Assembly: GCA_030824805.1 (NCBI GenBank)
Contig: JAPJRC010000019.1
Span: 1 to 33,350 of the forward strand
Origin: Micavibrio sp.
GTDB taxonomy: Bacteria; Pseudomonadota; Alphaproteobacteria; Micavibrionales; Micavibrionaceae
DNA: 33,350 nt
Direction of reading: 5' to 3'
A program made the translations under genes and the position numbers. Below the pieces are notes generated by a model. The model was given only the letters and a program-made list of their open reading frames with translations, was not told where the DNA came from and did no database searches. Positions within the stretch are counted from its first letter, which is position 1, and every line of letters begins with the position of its first letter. This document shows positions 14,203 to 23,031 of the stretch, one piece after another.

Positions 14203-15969
14203 TTACTCGGCGGAGTCGTCCTTCTTGGCCTTCTTGGCGGCTGGCTTCTTCGCGGCCGCTTTCGGGGCTGCTTCTGCTTTGCCAAGAGCTGCGCCGAGGA
14301 TGTCGCCGAGCGATGCGCCGGATTCGGTCGAACCGAATTGCTCCAGAGCTTGCTTGTCTTCATCCAGTTCGCGTGCCTTGATGGAGAGAAGAGCGTTGTT
14401 CTTCTTCTTGTCGAAGGACAGAACTTTCGCATCCACTTTCTCACCAACCGCGAAGCGGTCAGGACGCTGTTCGGAGCGTTCGCGGGACAGATCGGCTTTC
14501 TTGATCGTGCCGGTAGCGCCGTCCGCGAGGGACACTTCGATACCGTCGGCCTTGATTTCCGTGACTGTTCCGGTGACAACTGCGCCTTTCGGAACGCCGC
14601 CTTTTGCTGCGCCTTCCGGCTCAGCCGTCAGCTGCTTCATACCGAGAGCAACGCGTTCTTTGTCAGGATCGATGTCGAGGATTTTCACCTTAACCTTGTC
14701 GCCCTTCTTGAAGGATTTCAGAACGTCTTCGCTCTGGTCTTCCCACGAGATGTCGGACAGGTGAACCATGCCGTCGATGTCATCGTCGATGCCAACGAAG
14801 AGACCGAATTCCGTAATGTTGCGGATTTCGCCTTCGAGTTCTTCACCGACTTTGTGCTTGGAGCCGAAGCCAGCCCACGGATTTTCCTGGCACTGTTTGA
14901 TGCCGAGGGAAATGCGGCGCTTGTCCATATCCACTTCGAGAACCTGTACTTCGATCTCTTGGCTGGTGGATACGATCTTGCCCGGGTGGACGTTTTTCTT
15001 GGTCCACGACATTTCGGATACGTGCACAAGACCTTCGATACCGTTTTCCAGTTCGACGAATGCGCCGTAGTCCGTGATGTTCGTGATGCGGCCCTTGTGA
15101 CGGGAACCGGTCGTGTAACGGCCGGCAACGCCTTCCCAAGGATCGGATTCCAGCTGCTTCATACCGAGGCTGATGCGGCCGTTGTCCGGGTTGTAACGGA
15201 TAACCTGTACATCCACGGTCTGACCAACTTGCAGAACTTCGGATGGGTGGTTAACGCGTTTCCAAGAGATGTCCGTAACGTGCAGAAGACCGTCAACGCC
15301 GCCGAGGTCGATAAACGCACCGTAATCGGTAATGTTCTTGACCAGACCTTGTACAACGGAGCCTTCCTTGATCGTTTCGAGCAGGTCGGAACGTGCAACA
15401 TCGCGGGACTCTTCCAGAACGGCTCTACGGGAAACAACGATGTTTCCGCGTTGACGGTCCATTTTCAGGATCTGGAACGGTTGCGGTGTGCCCATCAAAG
15501 GCGTGACGTCGCGCACAGGGCGGATGTCAACCTGGGAACCCGGCAAGAACGCAACTGCGCCGCCGAGATCAACGGTGAAGCCGCCTTTAACGCGGCCAAA
15601 GATAACGCCCGTAACGCGCTCGCCTTTGTTCGATGCTTTTTCAAGATCGATCCAGACTTCTTCGCGGCGTGCTTTTTCGCGGGAGAGAACCGTCTCGCCT
15701 TCGCGGTTTTCCATACGGTCAACGTAAACTTCCACGATGTCGCCGACGCGGATTTCGGGATCTTGTCCCGGCGTCGAGAACTCGCGTAAATTAACGCGGC
15801 CTTCGGATTTCAGACCCACGTCGATGATGACGGCGTCTTCTTGTACTTCGATAATTTTGCCTTTGACGACATTGCCTTCAAAAGCTTGTGATTGCATGGA
15901 TTCGCCCAGAAGTGCGGCGAATTCTTTCGAATCGCTGTTGTCAGCGATTCTTGCAGATGCTTTACCCAT
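14203..15969 (-). CDS. rpsA: 30S ribosomal protein S1
   Basis: A 588-residue protein with six S1 RNA-binding repeats at roughly residues 32-100, 118-185, 203-275, 290-362, 377-449 and 464-535. The middle repeats show the typical ITDYGAFV/IDLGGVDGLLH and ITEFGLFVGI strands. S1 recruits mRNA to the 30S subunit. The C-terminal 50 residues form an Ala/Lys-rich tail (AAAKKPAAKKAKKDD) like those in other alphaproteobacterial S1 proteins. AAGGAA lies 10 nt upstream of the ATG. Upstream is a 211-nt divergent region (15970-16180) before ltrA, with no clear promoter that I could pin down. cmk, the usual upstream neighbour, is separated by ltrA on the opposite strand. Confidence 0.98.
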   Translation of the reverse strand: MGKASARIADNSDSKEFAALLGESMQSQAFEGNVVKGKIIEVQEDAVIIDVGLKSEGRVNLREFSTPGQDPEIRVGDIVEVYVDRMENREGETVLSREKARREEVWIDLEKASNKGERVTGVIFGRVKGGFTVDLGGAVAFLPGSQVDIRPVRDVTPLMGTPQPFQILKMDRQRGNIVVSRRAVLEESRDVARSDLLETIKEGSVVQGLVKNITDYGAFIDLGGVDGLLHVTDISWKRVNHPSEVLQVGQTVDVQVIRYNPDNGRISLGMKQLESDPWEGVAGRYTTGSRHKGRITNITDYGAFVELENGIEGLVHVSEMSWTKKNVHPGKIVSTSQEIEVQVLEVDMDKRRISLGIKQCQENPWAGFGSKHKVGEELEGEIRNITEFGLFVGIDDDIDGMVHLSDISWEDQSEDVLKSFKKGDKVKVKILDIDPDKERVALGMKQLTAEPEGAAKGGVPKGAVVTGTVTEIKADGIEVSLADGATGTIKKADLSRERSEQRPDRFAVGEKVDAKVLSFDKKKNNALLSIKARELDEDKQALEQFGSTESGASLGDILGAALGKAEAAPKAAAKKPAAKKAKKDDSAE

Positions 15970-16180
15970 ATTGGTAGTTCCTTTCAGATTTTTTGATAGG
16001 CCCGACCTTGCACCTAGTCTTCCCCGCAGGGTAGGCAGAAGCGGCCTTCAGCGTATCCGGCAGAGGCGCTAGGGCCTTTGGATTTACCGGTACGGGGGCG
16101 TTTTAGCCTTTTGAGGCGGGGATTGCAACTGTTTTAGGCTGCTTTAAACTGTGCTTTTATCCCTATAACCATTGGCTTTC

Positions 16181-17362
16181 ATGACATTATCCGCTTCCCC
16201 CCGAAATCTCCTTCGTTCCCGCCTGCCGCACGCGCACGCGAAAGTGACTTATCTGGAATTGTTTTTCGATCTGGTTTTCGTTTTCGGCGTAACCCAGATC
16301 TCACATTTCTTCCTTGGAAATCTGACCCTTATGGGCGGTCTGCAGGCGGGAATGATGGTGTTGGCCGTCTGGTGGGTCTGGGTTTTTACATCGTGGGTCA
16401 CCAACTGGCTGGATCCGGAAAAGATGCCCGTCAGGCTTTTGATATTCGGTCTGATGCTGGCCGGACTGATCCTTGCCACATCTGTCGCCGATGCTTTCGG
16501 GGATAAAGGGCTGCTGTTTGCCAGCGCCTATGTCGGCATGCAGGTGGGGCGTTCGCTTTTTACGCTGTTTGCGGTCAAAAAACACACCCGCAGCAATTAC
16601 CTCAATTTTATGCGTATTACGGCATGGCTGGCCTTGTCCGGCGCTTTCTGGATCGGTGGCGCTTTTGCGGACGGTGCCAACCGCATGGCCGTCTGGGGCG
16701 TGGCGTTGCTAATAGAATATATGGGTCCTATTTGCGCGTTCTGGCTTCCCCGACTGGGCGGTACGGCCACAGGTGATTGGGATGTTGAAGGCGCGCATAT
16801 GAGCGAGCGCTGCGCTTTGTTTATCATCATTGCGCTTGGGGAATCGATTCTTGTTACGGGTGCGACCTTTGCGAACATGCAGGCGACACTGCTTGAATGC
16901 GCAGCATTTTTGTGCGCTTTCCTGAGTATCGTTTCCTTATGGTGGATATATTTCGATACAGCCGCAGACTGCGGCGCCGAAAAGATCAAGGCATCCGAAG
17001 ATCCCGGGAAAATGGCTCGGCTGGCTTACACTTATATCCATGTGATCATTGTTGCGGGGATTATTCTGTCGGCTGTCGGCGATGAGATGGTTCTGGCACA
17101 TCCGGCCGGACATATAAATCCAATAGGCGTCACGGTTATTATTGGAGGGCCGGCATTGTTCCTGCTCGGTAATATTCTATTCAAACGGGTGATATCGGGG
17201 GTTTATCCGCATTCTCATTTTGCGGGGTTTGCAGGCATGGGCGCACTGATTTTTGCTGCGCCATTCGTAACACCTTTGATCCTTGCGGCCGCGGCAACAG
17301 GGATTCTGGTTGTTGTGGCACTTTGGGAGAAAGTATCCCTTACGGCCGGTGCTGCCGGATAA
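16181..17362 (+). CDS. ltrA: LtrA-family (low temperature requirement protein A) membrane protein
   Basis: A protein of about 393 residues with ten or more hydrophobic helices. The N-terminal signature KVTYLELFFDLVFVFGVTQI and the central ERCALFIIIALGESILVTGA are diagnostic for LtrA (first described in Listeria as needed for growth in the cold). The biochemical role of the family is not established. I chose the ATG at 16181; an in-frame TTG three codons earlier is less likely, and neither has a strong ribosome binding site. It points against cmk, and the two coding ends overlap by 23 nt (17340-17362) in a tail-to-tail arrangement, so neither has a spacer for a terminator. It interrupts the conserved cmk-rpsA pair. 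Confidence 0.93.
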   Translation: MTLSASPRNLLRSRLPHAHAKVTYLELFFDLVFVFGVTQISHFFLGNLTLMGGLQAGMMVLAVWWVWVFTSWVTNWLDPEKMPVRLLIFGLMLAGLILATSVADAFGDKGLLFASAYVGMQVGRSLFTLFAVKKHTRSNYLNFMRITAWLALSGAFWIGGAFADGANRMAVWGVALLIEYMGPICAFWLPRLGGTATGDWDVEGAHMSERCALFIIIALGESILVTGATFANMQATLLECAAFLCAFLSIVSLWWIYFDTAADCGAEKIKASEDPGKMARLAYTYIHVIIVAGIILSAVGDEMVLAHPAGHINPIGVTVIIGGPALFLLGNILFKRVISGVYPHSHFAGFAGMGALIFAAPFVTPLILAAAATGILVVVALWEKVSLTAGAAG

Positions 17363-17996
17363 CCGAAAGGGCTCGCTCCATAACTTCCGCTTCATTCATG
17401 GCGCTGGTGTCCAGAATATGGGCGTCTTCTGCAGGTTTTAACGGTGCTTCGGCGCGTTCGGAATCACGCTTGTCGCGCTCGATCATATCAGCCAGAACAG
17501 CTTCATAAGTCGTCTCAATGCCTTTTCCGGCCAATTCCTTGAAACGGCGTTTGCTGCGCTCCTCGGTGCTGGCGGTGACAAACAGTTTTACTGGAGCATC
17601 AGGGCATATAACGGTGCCGATGTCCCGCCCGTCGAGAATAACGCCAGCAATGCCTTCGACCGGTTTTGCAGCAAAATCTTTCTGGAATTCCAGCAGTGCC
17701 TGCCGGACAGAGGGATATTTTGCAACTTTGGAAGCGGCAGTGCCGATCGTGTCGGTGCGGAGGTCGGGATTTTGAAGATCGGAAGGCTTAAGATTGTTCG
17801 AAAGTGACGCCGCAGCATTGGCAGCGTCTGTCTCGTTGTCCGGATTTCCGCCGGCTTGCAGAACAGTATATCCGACGGCGCGATAGAGCGCGCCAGTGTC
17901 GAGATAGGCAAAACCGAGATGGGCTGCCAGTTTTCGGGCCAGTGTGCCTTTGCCGGATGCTGCAGGACCGTCAATCGCGATAACAAGGTGTTTCAT
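17340..17996 (-). CDS. cmk: cytidylate kinase
   Basis: A 218-residue P-loop kinase that phosphorylates CMP and dCMP. The Walker A motif GPAASGKGT is at residues 9-17, followed by the HLGFAYLDTGALYRAV nucleotide-binding segment. IAGVILDGRDIGTVICPDA and the arginine-rich lid AEERSKRRFKEL-type region are present (here TEERSKRRFKEL). I chose ATG 17996, which gives the usual family length; two further in-frame ATGs lie 12 and 18 nt upstream. The end overlaps ltrA. Its normal place is between aroA and rpsA, and here it remains in that order with accessory genes on both sides. Confidence 0.95.
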   Translation of the reverse strand: MKHLVIAIDGPAASGKGTLARKLAAHLGFAYLDTGALYRAVGYTVLQAGGNPDNETDAANAAASLSNNLKPSDLQNPDLRTDTIGTAASKVAKYPSVRQALLEFQKDFAAKPVEGIAGVILDGRDIGTVICPDAPVKLFVTASTEERSKRRFKELAGKGIETTYEAVLADMIERDKRDSERAEAPLKPAEDAHILDTSAMNEAEVMERALSVIRQHRP

Positions 17997-18056
17997 GGTG
18001 CGGAGCATACCCATAAGTTTCCGGCGCGTCTTGTAAAAAAATGAGGACATGGCAGC

Positions 18057-18671
18057 ATGGTGCGCATGAAACCGATATTGCTTTTGAGTGCTCTGCTTGC
18101 GTTATCATCCTGTGCGACAGGGATCAGCCCGCAAAAATACAACAGCGATCCGGTATCTCCCGAAAGCTTTTCCCTGTGTCACGGCTATAGCTGTACCCAT
18201 AAGAGCGCGGCAGGATTTACGCCCAAAGAATGGAAATCCATTGCAGCAATTTTCAAAACCAAGCCTGCCAGATACGCAAAAGCAGAACGCAGCAAAATAG
18301 GCAGAGCCATAGCAAAAATGGAATCCTATAGCGGTTCCAAAACCCAAACGGCGCAGGATCTGCCGATGGCGGTGGGATTTAAAGAGAATATCTACCAGCT
18401 CGATTGTATCGACGAGACGGTTAACACCACCCATTACATTCAAATGCTGCAGCAGGCCGGGCTAATCCGCTATCACGAAATCGCCGATCCCACCCATCGC
18501 GGGTATTTTATAGACGGGCGCTGGCCGCACAATACGGCGGTAGTGCGGGAGAAAACAGATGGCACGCTTTGGGTGGTGGATTCATTCTATCGCGCGAACG
18601 GGGAAGAGCCTTATATCCTGCCCAGAAGCGAATGGCTGGCGGGATGGAAACCGCCAGGCGCAACGCAGTAA
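18057..18671 (+). CDS. lipoprotein with a Cys-His-Asp catalytic-triad pattern
   Basis: A 204-residue protein with a lipoprotein signal peptide (KPILLLSALLALSSC, lipobox LSSC, lipidated C19). The second half has three conserved-looking blocks in papain/transglutaminase order. C117 is in YQLDCIDETVNT, H158 in DGRWPHNTAVV and D175 in LWVVDSFYRANG, followed by a YILPRSEWLAGW end. From memory, similar CIDE...RWPHW...VDSW proteins of unknown function occur widely in proteobacteria. The triad is inferred from motif order. GAGGA lies 9 nt before the ATG at 18057. It is transcribed divergently from cmk, with about 60 nt between the starts. No regulatory site was recognised. Confidence 0.82.
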   Translation: MVRMKPILLLSALLALSSCATGISPQKYNSDPVSPESFSLCHGYSCTHKSAAGFTPKEWKSIAAIFKTKPARYAKAERSKIGRAIAKMESYSGSKTQTAQDLPMAVGFKENIYQLDCIDETVNTTHYIQMLQQAGLIRYHEIADPTHRGYFIDGRWPHNTAVVREKTDGTLWVVDSFYRANGEEPYILPRSEWLAGWKPPGATQ

Positions 18672-18690
18672 GCCTTGCTTGGCCGAACGG

Positions 18691-19206
18691 CTAACTGTTG
18701 CCGAAGCAATAACCTGTGTAGAGCCGATTGATGCGCTGGATAAGGTCCGGACTCTTGCCGGAAACACCGCGCAGGGCGGTTTCATCCTGAAAATTGTTCG
18801 CTTGCTGCAGGGCCTGTTTCAACGAATAGGCCGGATGCAATTTTCCGGCTGTATCGATGAAGGCCATGACATATCCCGCCTCGCTGCTGTCTTCTATGCC
18901 GAGCGCCTCGTTTTTCAGCACGATATCCTCGAGCGAGAATTTCAGATCTTCGAGCGTGCCGAAGGCCTCTACCGCAACGCCGCCTTTGTCAGACAGCGCT
19001 TTTGCGGTGTCATGATGCGGGCAGTAAATACGGACATGGTTGACAGAATCCGATGCAGGAAGAGAGGGATCGTTGAACTGCAGGATCGTGAGGCTGTCGA
19101 TTTGTGCGATTACATCCTTGCGATAGTCGTTGGGATCGAACACGTCCAGCGCCATGGCGTTTGTGGCCATTATGAATCCAGCAGCGGCTACGAACGTTTT
19201 TTTCAT
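18691..19206 (-). CDS. small exported protein of unknown function, coupled to aroA
   Basis: 171 residues with a clear Sec signal peptide (MKKTFVAAAGFIMATNAMA, cleavage after AMA). The mature part is mixed alpha/beta and acidic, with two cysteines in RIYCPHHD and TGYCFGNS that could form a disulphide in the periplasm. No known motif was recognised. Its ATG overlaps the aroA stop (ATGA, 4 nt), so it is translated from the aroA message. That is an odd partner for a cytoplasmic shikimate-pathway enzyme. It ends 19 nt from the convergent lipoprotein gene. Confidence 0.78.
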   Translation of the reverse strand: MKKTFVAAAGFIMATNAMALDVFDPNDYRKDVIAQIDSLTILQFNDPSLPASDSVNHVRIYCPHHDTAKALSDKGGVAVEAFGTLEDLKFSLEDIVLKNEALGIEDSSEAGYVMAFIDTAGKLHPAYSLKQALQQANNFQDETALRGVSGKSPDLIQRINRLYTGYCFGNS

Positions 19207-20564
19207 GCCGCTTCTTTAAGTGTACCGCCGCTGTCCGCCAATGTGTTCATCAAAGTGACGAAGTTCGGAAAGCTTGTGGCCACGGGCGCGATATCGTCAA
19301 TGGTGATCGCCGTTTGTGCGGCCATGCCCATGACGAGGAAGCTCATGGCGATACGGTGATCCAGCGCTGTTTCAATGACTGCGCCGCCTTTCGGCGCCGC
19401 TCCGTTGCCGTAAATGGTCAGGCTGTCTTCGCCCATTTCCAGCTTAACACCGCAGGCTTCAAGACCCTTTGCCATCATGGCGAGACGATCGGATTCCTTG
19501 ACGCGCAGCTCTTCAAGGCCCGTGGCTTTTGTTACACCGTTCGCAAAAGAGGCTGCAACAAACAGGATCGGAAATTCGTCGATCATCGAAGGCACACGGT
19601 CTTCCGGCACTGTAATCCCCTGCAAAATTTTCGTACCGCGGATGCGGATATCGGCGACGGGCTCGCCTGCTTCGATGCGTTCGTTTTCAAAAGCGATATC
19701 CGCCCCCATGTCTTTCAGGCACAGAAAAATGCCGTTGCGGCGGGGGTTCATACCAATGCGGGGCAGAAGCACGTCCGAGCCTTCGCAAATCGCGGCGGCC
19801 ACGGCCGGGAAAGCGGCAGAGGAGGGATCGGAGGGCACAAAAATATCCTTGTCGGCGATCATCTTCTGACCACCTTGGAGATGCACAGCTTGCGCTCCAT
19901 CCGCCAGATCTTCGATATCCACGCGCACGCCAAAATGGCGCAGCATATTTTCCGTGTGGTCGCGTGTCGGTTTGGTTTCTATCACCGTGGTGGTGCCATC
20001 GGCGCGGAGGCCTGCCAGCATAACGGCGGATTTAACCTGCGCGGAAGCCACCGGCAGCTTATACGAAATGGCTTTGGGATTTGCCGCGCCTGTAACGGTC
20101 ATGGGAAGGCGGCCGCCTTCGCTGGTTTCGAAGATCGCACCCATCTCCGTCAAAGGTGTCACCACGCGGCCCATCGGGCGTTTGGTAAGAGAGGCGTCGC
20201 CCTTGAAAGAGGCGGTAAGCGGATGGCCTGCGACAAGGCCCGCCAGAAGGCGGGTCGATGTACCGCTGTTGCCCATCTCCATCGATTCTCCCGGCGATTT
20301 CAAATTCCCGATGCCGACGCCTTCGGTTGTCCAGGTGCCGTCCGTGTTTTTTGTGATCGTCGCGCCCATGGCACGCATGGCGGCGGCGGTGTTTAGAACG
20401 TCCTCGCCTTCCAAAAGACCGTGTACGGTGGTTTTCCCTTCGGCCAGCCCGCCGAACATCAGCGAGCGGTGCGAAATGGATTTATCGCCCGGAATGGATG
20501 CCGTGCCCTTCAAGGGGCCGGATTTGCTGGATTTGAAAGGTGTAGGGGTGGCTGCATGTGTCAT
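19203..20564 (-). CDS. aroA: 3-phosphoshikimate 1-carboxyvinyltransferase (EPSP synthase), class II type
   Basis: A 453-residue enzyme of the shikimate pathway that transfers enolpyruvate from PEP to shikimate 3-phosphate. It resembles the CP4-type class II proteins: IPGDKSISHRSLMFGGLAEG, GDASLTKRPMGRV, ASAQVKSAVMLAGL, DPSSAAFP, EELRVKESDRL and LDHRIAMSFLVMG are all present. The PEP-site loop reads MGNSGTSTRLL. The glycine here occupies the position where the CP4 enzyme has alanine, so glyphosate tolerance should not be assumed. It heads a short minus-strand unit with the exported protein at 18691 and lies upstream of cmk, as in other alphaproteobacteria. Confidence 0.97.
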   Translation of the reverse strand: MTHAATPTPFKSSKSGPLKGTASIPGDKSISHRSLMFGGLAEGKTTVHGLLEGEDVLNTAAAMRAMGATITKNTDGTWTTEGVGIGNLKSPGESMEMGNSGTSTRLLAGLVAGHPLTASFKGDASLTKRPMGRVVTPLTEMGAIFETSEGGRLPMTVTGAANPKAISYKLPVASAQVKSAVMLAGLRADGTTTVIETKPTRDHTENMLRHFGVRVDIEDLADGAQAVHLQGGQKMIADKDIFVPSDPSSAAFPAVAAAICEGSDVLLPRIGMNPRRNGIFLCLKDMGADIAFENERIEAGEPVADIRIRGTKILQGITVPEDRVPSMIDEFPILFVAASFANGVTKATGLEELRVKESDRLAMMAKGLEACGVKLEMGEDSLTIYGNGAAPKGGAVIETALDHRIAMSFLVMGMAAQTAITIDDIAPVATSFPNFVTLMNTLADSGGTLKEAA

Positions 20565-20608
20565 GCGCCTTTTCTAGCGGCCCGGGGCCTAAAAGGCAAG
20601 ATTGGCCC

Positions 20609-22783
20609 TTATTTGTCGAAAATGGACAGGTCGCCTTTGTAGGTTTCGACGAACTTGTTGAAGTCTGCGACCGGAATCGGGCGGGAATAACGGAAACCCT
20701 GAACCTCGTCGCAATTTTCTTCCATCAGGAAGGCTTCGTGCTCCTTGGTTTCCACGCCTTCAGCGATAACCTTGAGGTTCAGCGAGTGGCCGAGGCGAAC
20801 AATGGTGCGGGCGATGGCAGCATCGTCGGAATTGTTCAAAGCGTTGCGGATGAAGGACTGGTCGATCTTCAGGCGGTCAATAGGGAACTGGCGCAGATAG
20901 GACAGCGACGAATAACCCGTACCGAAGTCGTCAATCGCCAGTTCAACACCAAGCTGGTGAAGCTGCTGCAATGTTTCGATCGTGTGCTGGATGTCGTCCA
21001 TAAAGACCGATTCCGTCACTTCCAGTTCGAGGTTGCGCGGATTGAGGCCGGTCTCTTTCAAAACCTTGGAAACGTAATTCACAAGGTCAGATTGATAGAA
21101 CTGTGCGCCCGAAACGTTGACGGCTATGCGGAGGTCGCGGCCGAGCTTTTGCCACATCGCGGCGATTTCGCACGAATAACGTAAAACCCATTCGCCGATC
21201 GGCACGATAAGGCCGGATTGCTCCGCAACAGGCACGAATTCCGCAGGCGAGATAAACTGGCCGCCCGTTTTCGAATTGTCTTTTTTAAACCAGCGCAGCA
21301 AGGCTTCGGCACCGATAATTTTTCCGGTCGAAAGCTCGAACTGCGGTTGGAAGTAAAGCGTGAGTTCTTTCGCTTCCATTGCATCGCGCAGATCGCGCAG
21401 CATCTGGAAACGGGCCTGTACGGCACGGTCGAAATCTTCGGAGTATTCCTTGATCGTGTCACGGCCTTCTTCTTTCGCGCGATTGAGCGCGATGTCGGCG
21501 TTCTTCAACACCTGATCCGGGTCGATACCGTCGTCCGGGAAGGTGGATACGCCTATGGATGCGCGCACCTGGAAGCTTTCGTTGAAAACCTTGAACGGTT
21601 CCGAACGGATAACGCGGATGATTTTTTCGGCGACATCGCGCGCATTGTTTATGTCGGTGGACAGCGGCATCGTAATTGCGAACTCGTCCTCTCCCGACCG
21701 TGCGACGACAGCGCTTTCGGGCAAGGCTGCGCGCAGGCGTTTGCCTATGCCGCGGAGGATCGCATCGCCCACATTGTGGCCCATGGAATCGTTGATGTCC
21801 TTGAAATGGTCGAGGTCGAGCGCGATAACCGCAAAACGTTTGGAACGGCTTTCATCGTCGTCATTCGCCGTGCGCGCCTGTTCCGTCAGAATCTTGATGA
21901 AGTGGTTTCTGTTCGGGAGGCCCGTGAGCTGGTCGAAGAAAGCGGCCTTGTAGATCTTGTCTTCGGCGGCGTTCTTGATGCGGCTGATGTTGTCCGCGTT
22001 CTGTTTGATCAGCGTCTGTGCGAGCGTAATGGTGCCGCCGATTTCATCCTGCGGATCGAACGGTGATTCTTTTATACTCGGGCTTTCCGGATTTTCCGAT
22101 GCGGCCACCAGATTGTCACGCATGAACAGCATCGGTTCCAGCAGCCACTTGGACAGCGAGATCATAAGAACCACCGTCACAAACGCAGACATCAACAGCA
22201 TGATTGCGAGAGTCTGGCTGATATAGTCGAGCAGCGCCGGGCCGATGGAGCGCGAATCCAGACGCGCGACAACAATATATGGCTTGCGCAGATCACCCGA
22301 ACGATAAACAACTTCGTAACTGCCGCCATCTAGAGAACGATATGTTTTCAACGTGCTTTCGTTGTCCAGCATCACCATCGATACAGGTTCGCCGTAAGAG
22401 CCGAGCAAACGAAGATCGAGCGAGTAGATGGCAAAACCGTCAACAGCGGTTGCGGCGTTGATACGGTCTGCCTGCTCTTCTGTAATGGGTGAGGATAAAA
22501 AATCTGCCTGTGTGCCAATACTTGGTGCGATAACGGAACGGCCTAGCTCGCGCAGTTCGTCCAGCAAAATCATTTCCTGCTGTTTGAACGTGAAGAAAAT
22601 AATGCCGCCCTGCACAACGAGGATGGTCAAGAACACGCTCATAGCGATGCGCCAACTGATGCGCGAACGCCAGATTCTTGTAGGTGTGGCGTTGATGCTG
22701 GTGAGCGGCACCGATTTGTTGCGTTTGCGTTGTATCACGGTATCAGACCAATCAGAAAAGCCTTTGGCGTAGGAACCAATCAT
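20609..22783 (-). CDS. membrane-bound GGDEF-EAL protein (cyclic-di-GMP turnover)
   Basis: 724 residues. TM helices at about 48-66 and 190-210 flank a periplasmic sensor domain of about 120 residues. A HAMP-like linker (211-265) follows, then a GGDEF domain (about 280-450) and an EAL domain (about 465-715). The GGDEF signature is ARSGEDEFA: GEDEF replaces GGDEF at 364-368, so cyclase activity is doubtful. The EAL side looks complete: YFQPQFEL, EALLRW (493-498), ELEVTESVFM, IDDFGTGYSSLSYL, AEGVETKEHE and DEVQGF. The likely net activity is c-di-GMP hydrolysis gated by the periplasmic domain. It is monocistronic, with a possible promoter and palindrome upstream at 22807-22840. Confidence 0.93.
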   Translation of the reverse strand: MIGSYAKGFSDWSDTVIQRKRNKSVPLTSINATPTRIWRSRISWRIAMSVFLTILVVQGGIIFFTFKQQEMILLDELRELGRSVIAPSIGTQADFLSSPITEEQADRINAATAVDGFAIYSLDLRLLGSYGEPVSMVMLDNESTLKTYRSLDGGSYEVVYRSGDLRKPYIVVARLDSRSIGPALLDYISQTLAIMLLMSAFVTVVLMISLSKWLLEPMLFMRDNLVAASENPESPSIKESPFDPQDEIGGTITLAQTLIKQNADNISRIKNAAEDKIYKAAFFDQLTGLPNRNHFIKILTEQARTANDDDESRSKRFAVIALDLDHFKDINDSMGHNVGDAILRGIGKRLRAALPESAVVARSGEDEFAITMPLSTDINNARDVAEKIIRVIRSEPFKVFNESFQVRASIGVSTFPDDGIDPDQVLKNADIALNRAKEEGRDTIKEYSEDFDRAVQARFQMLRDLRDAMEAKELTLYFQPQFELSTGKIIGAEALLRWFKKDNSKTGGQFISPAEFVPVAEQSGLIVPIGEWVLRYSCEIAAMWQKLGRDLRIAVNVSGAQFYQSDLVNYVSKVLKETGLNPRNLELEVTESVFMDDIQHTIETLQQLHQLGVELAIDDFGTGYSSLSYLRQFPIDRLKIDQSFIRNALNNSDDAAIARTIVRLGHSLNLKVIAEGVETKEHEAFLMEENCDEVQGFRYSRPIPVADFNKFVETYKGDLSIFDK

Positions 22784-22806
22784 CCCAAAAACCTTACTTT
22801 CTCCCC

Positions 22807-22840
22807 ATTATGCACTTGGAAATATTTTTTAAATCCAAGT
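22807..22840 (-). promoter_or_regulatory. candidate promoter and inverted repeat upstream of the GGDEF-EAL gene
   Basis: CATAAT (22807-22812 on the minus strand, 5 of 6 to the -10 consensus) lies 24 nt before the ATG. No good -35 is present. Instead an inverted repeat ACTTGGA (22814-22820) / TCCAAGT (22834-22840), with centres 20 bp apart, covers the -35 zone, as an activator or repressor site would. The rest of the 248-nt gap up to 23031 is AT-rich and shows nothing else I can support. Confidence 0.35.
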
Positions 22841-23031
22841 ATTTGAATCCCTGTTCGGGTCCGAGCGTCCCAATTTCAGTCTAGAGCAGGATACTTAAGA
22901 AGATATTACTGGAATGGCTTGAAACGCCTTGCGAATAAGAAAAGTCTAATGCTTTAACCAATTGGAGAAAAGGGGTTTTTCAGACTGTCAAAAATTTTTA
23001 AAAAAATTAAATCAAATTTTATCAAAATACC

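Noticed and set aside
14338..15789. A 483-codon open frame antisense to rpsA
   Set aside because: It mirrors the codon periodicity of rpsA, has no ribosome binding site or recognisable domain, and the minus-strand S1 repeats are unmistakable.
19314..20396. A 360-codon open frame antisense to aroA
   Set aside because: Shadow of the highly conserved EPSP synthase frame; His/Cys/Arg-rich product typical of antisense translation.
22986..22991. A perfect TTGACA on the minus strand upstream of the GGDEF-EAL gene
   Set aside because: No acceptable -10 lies 16-18 nt downstream, and the surrounding tract is low-complexity A/T.
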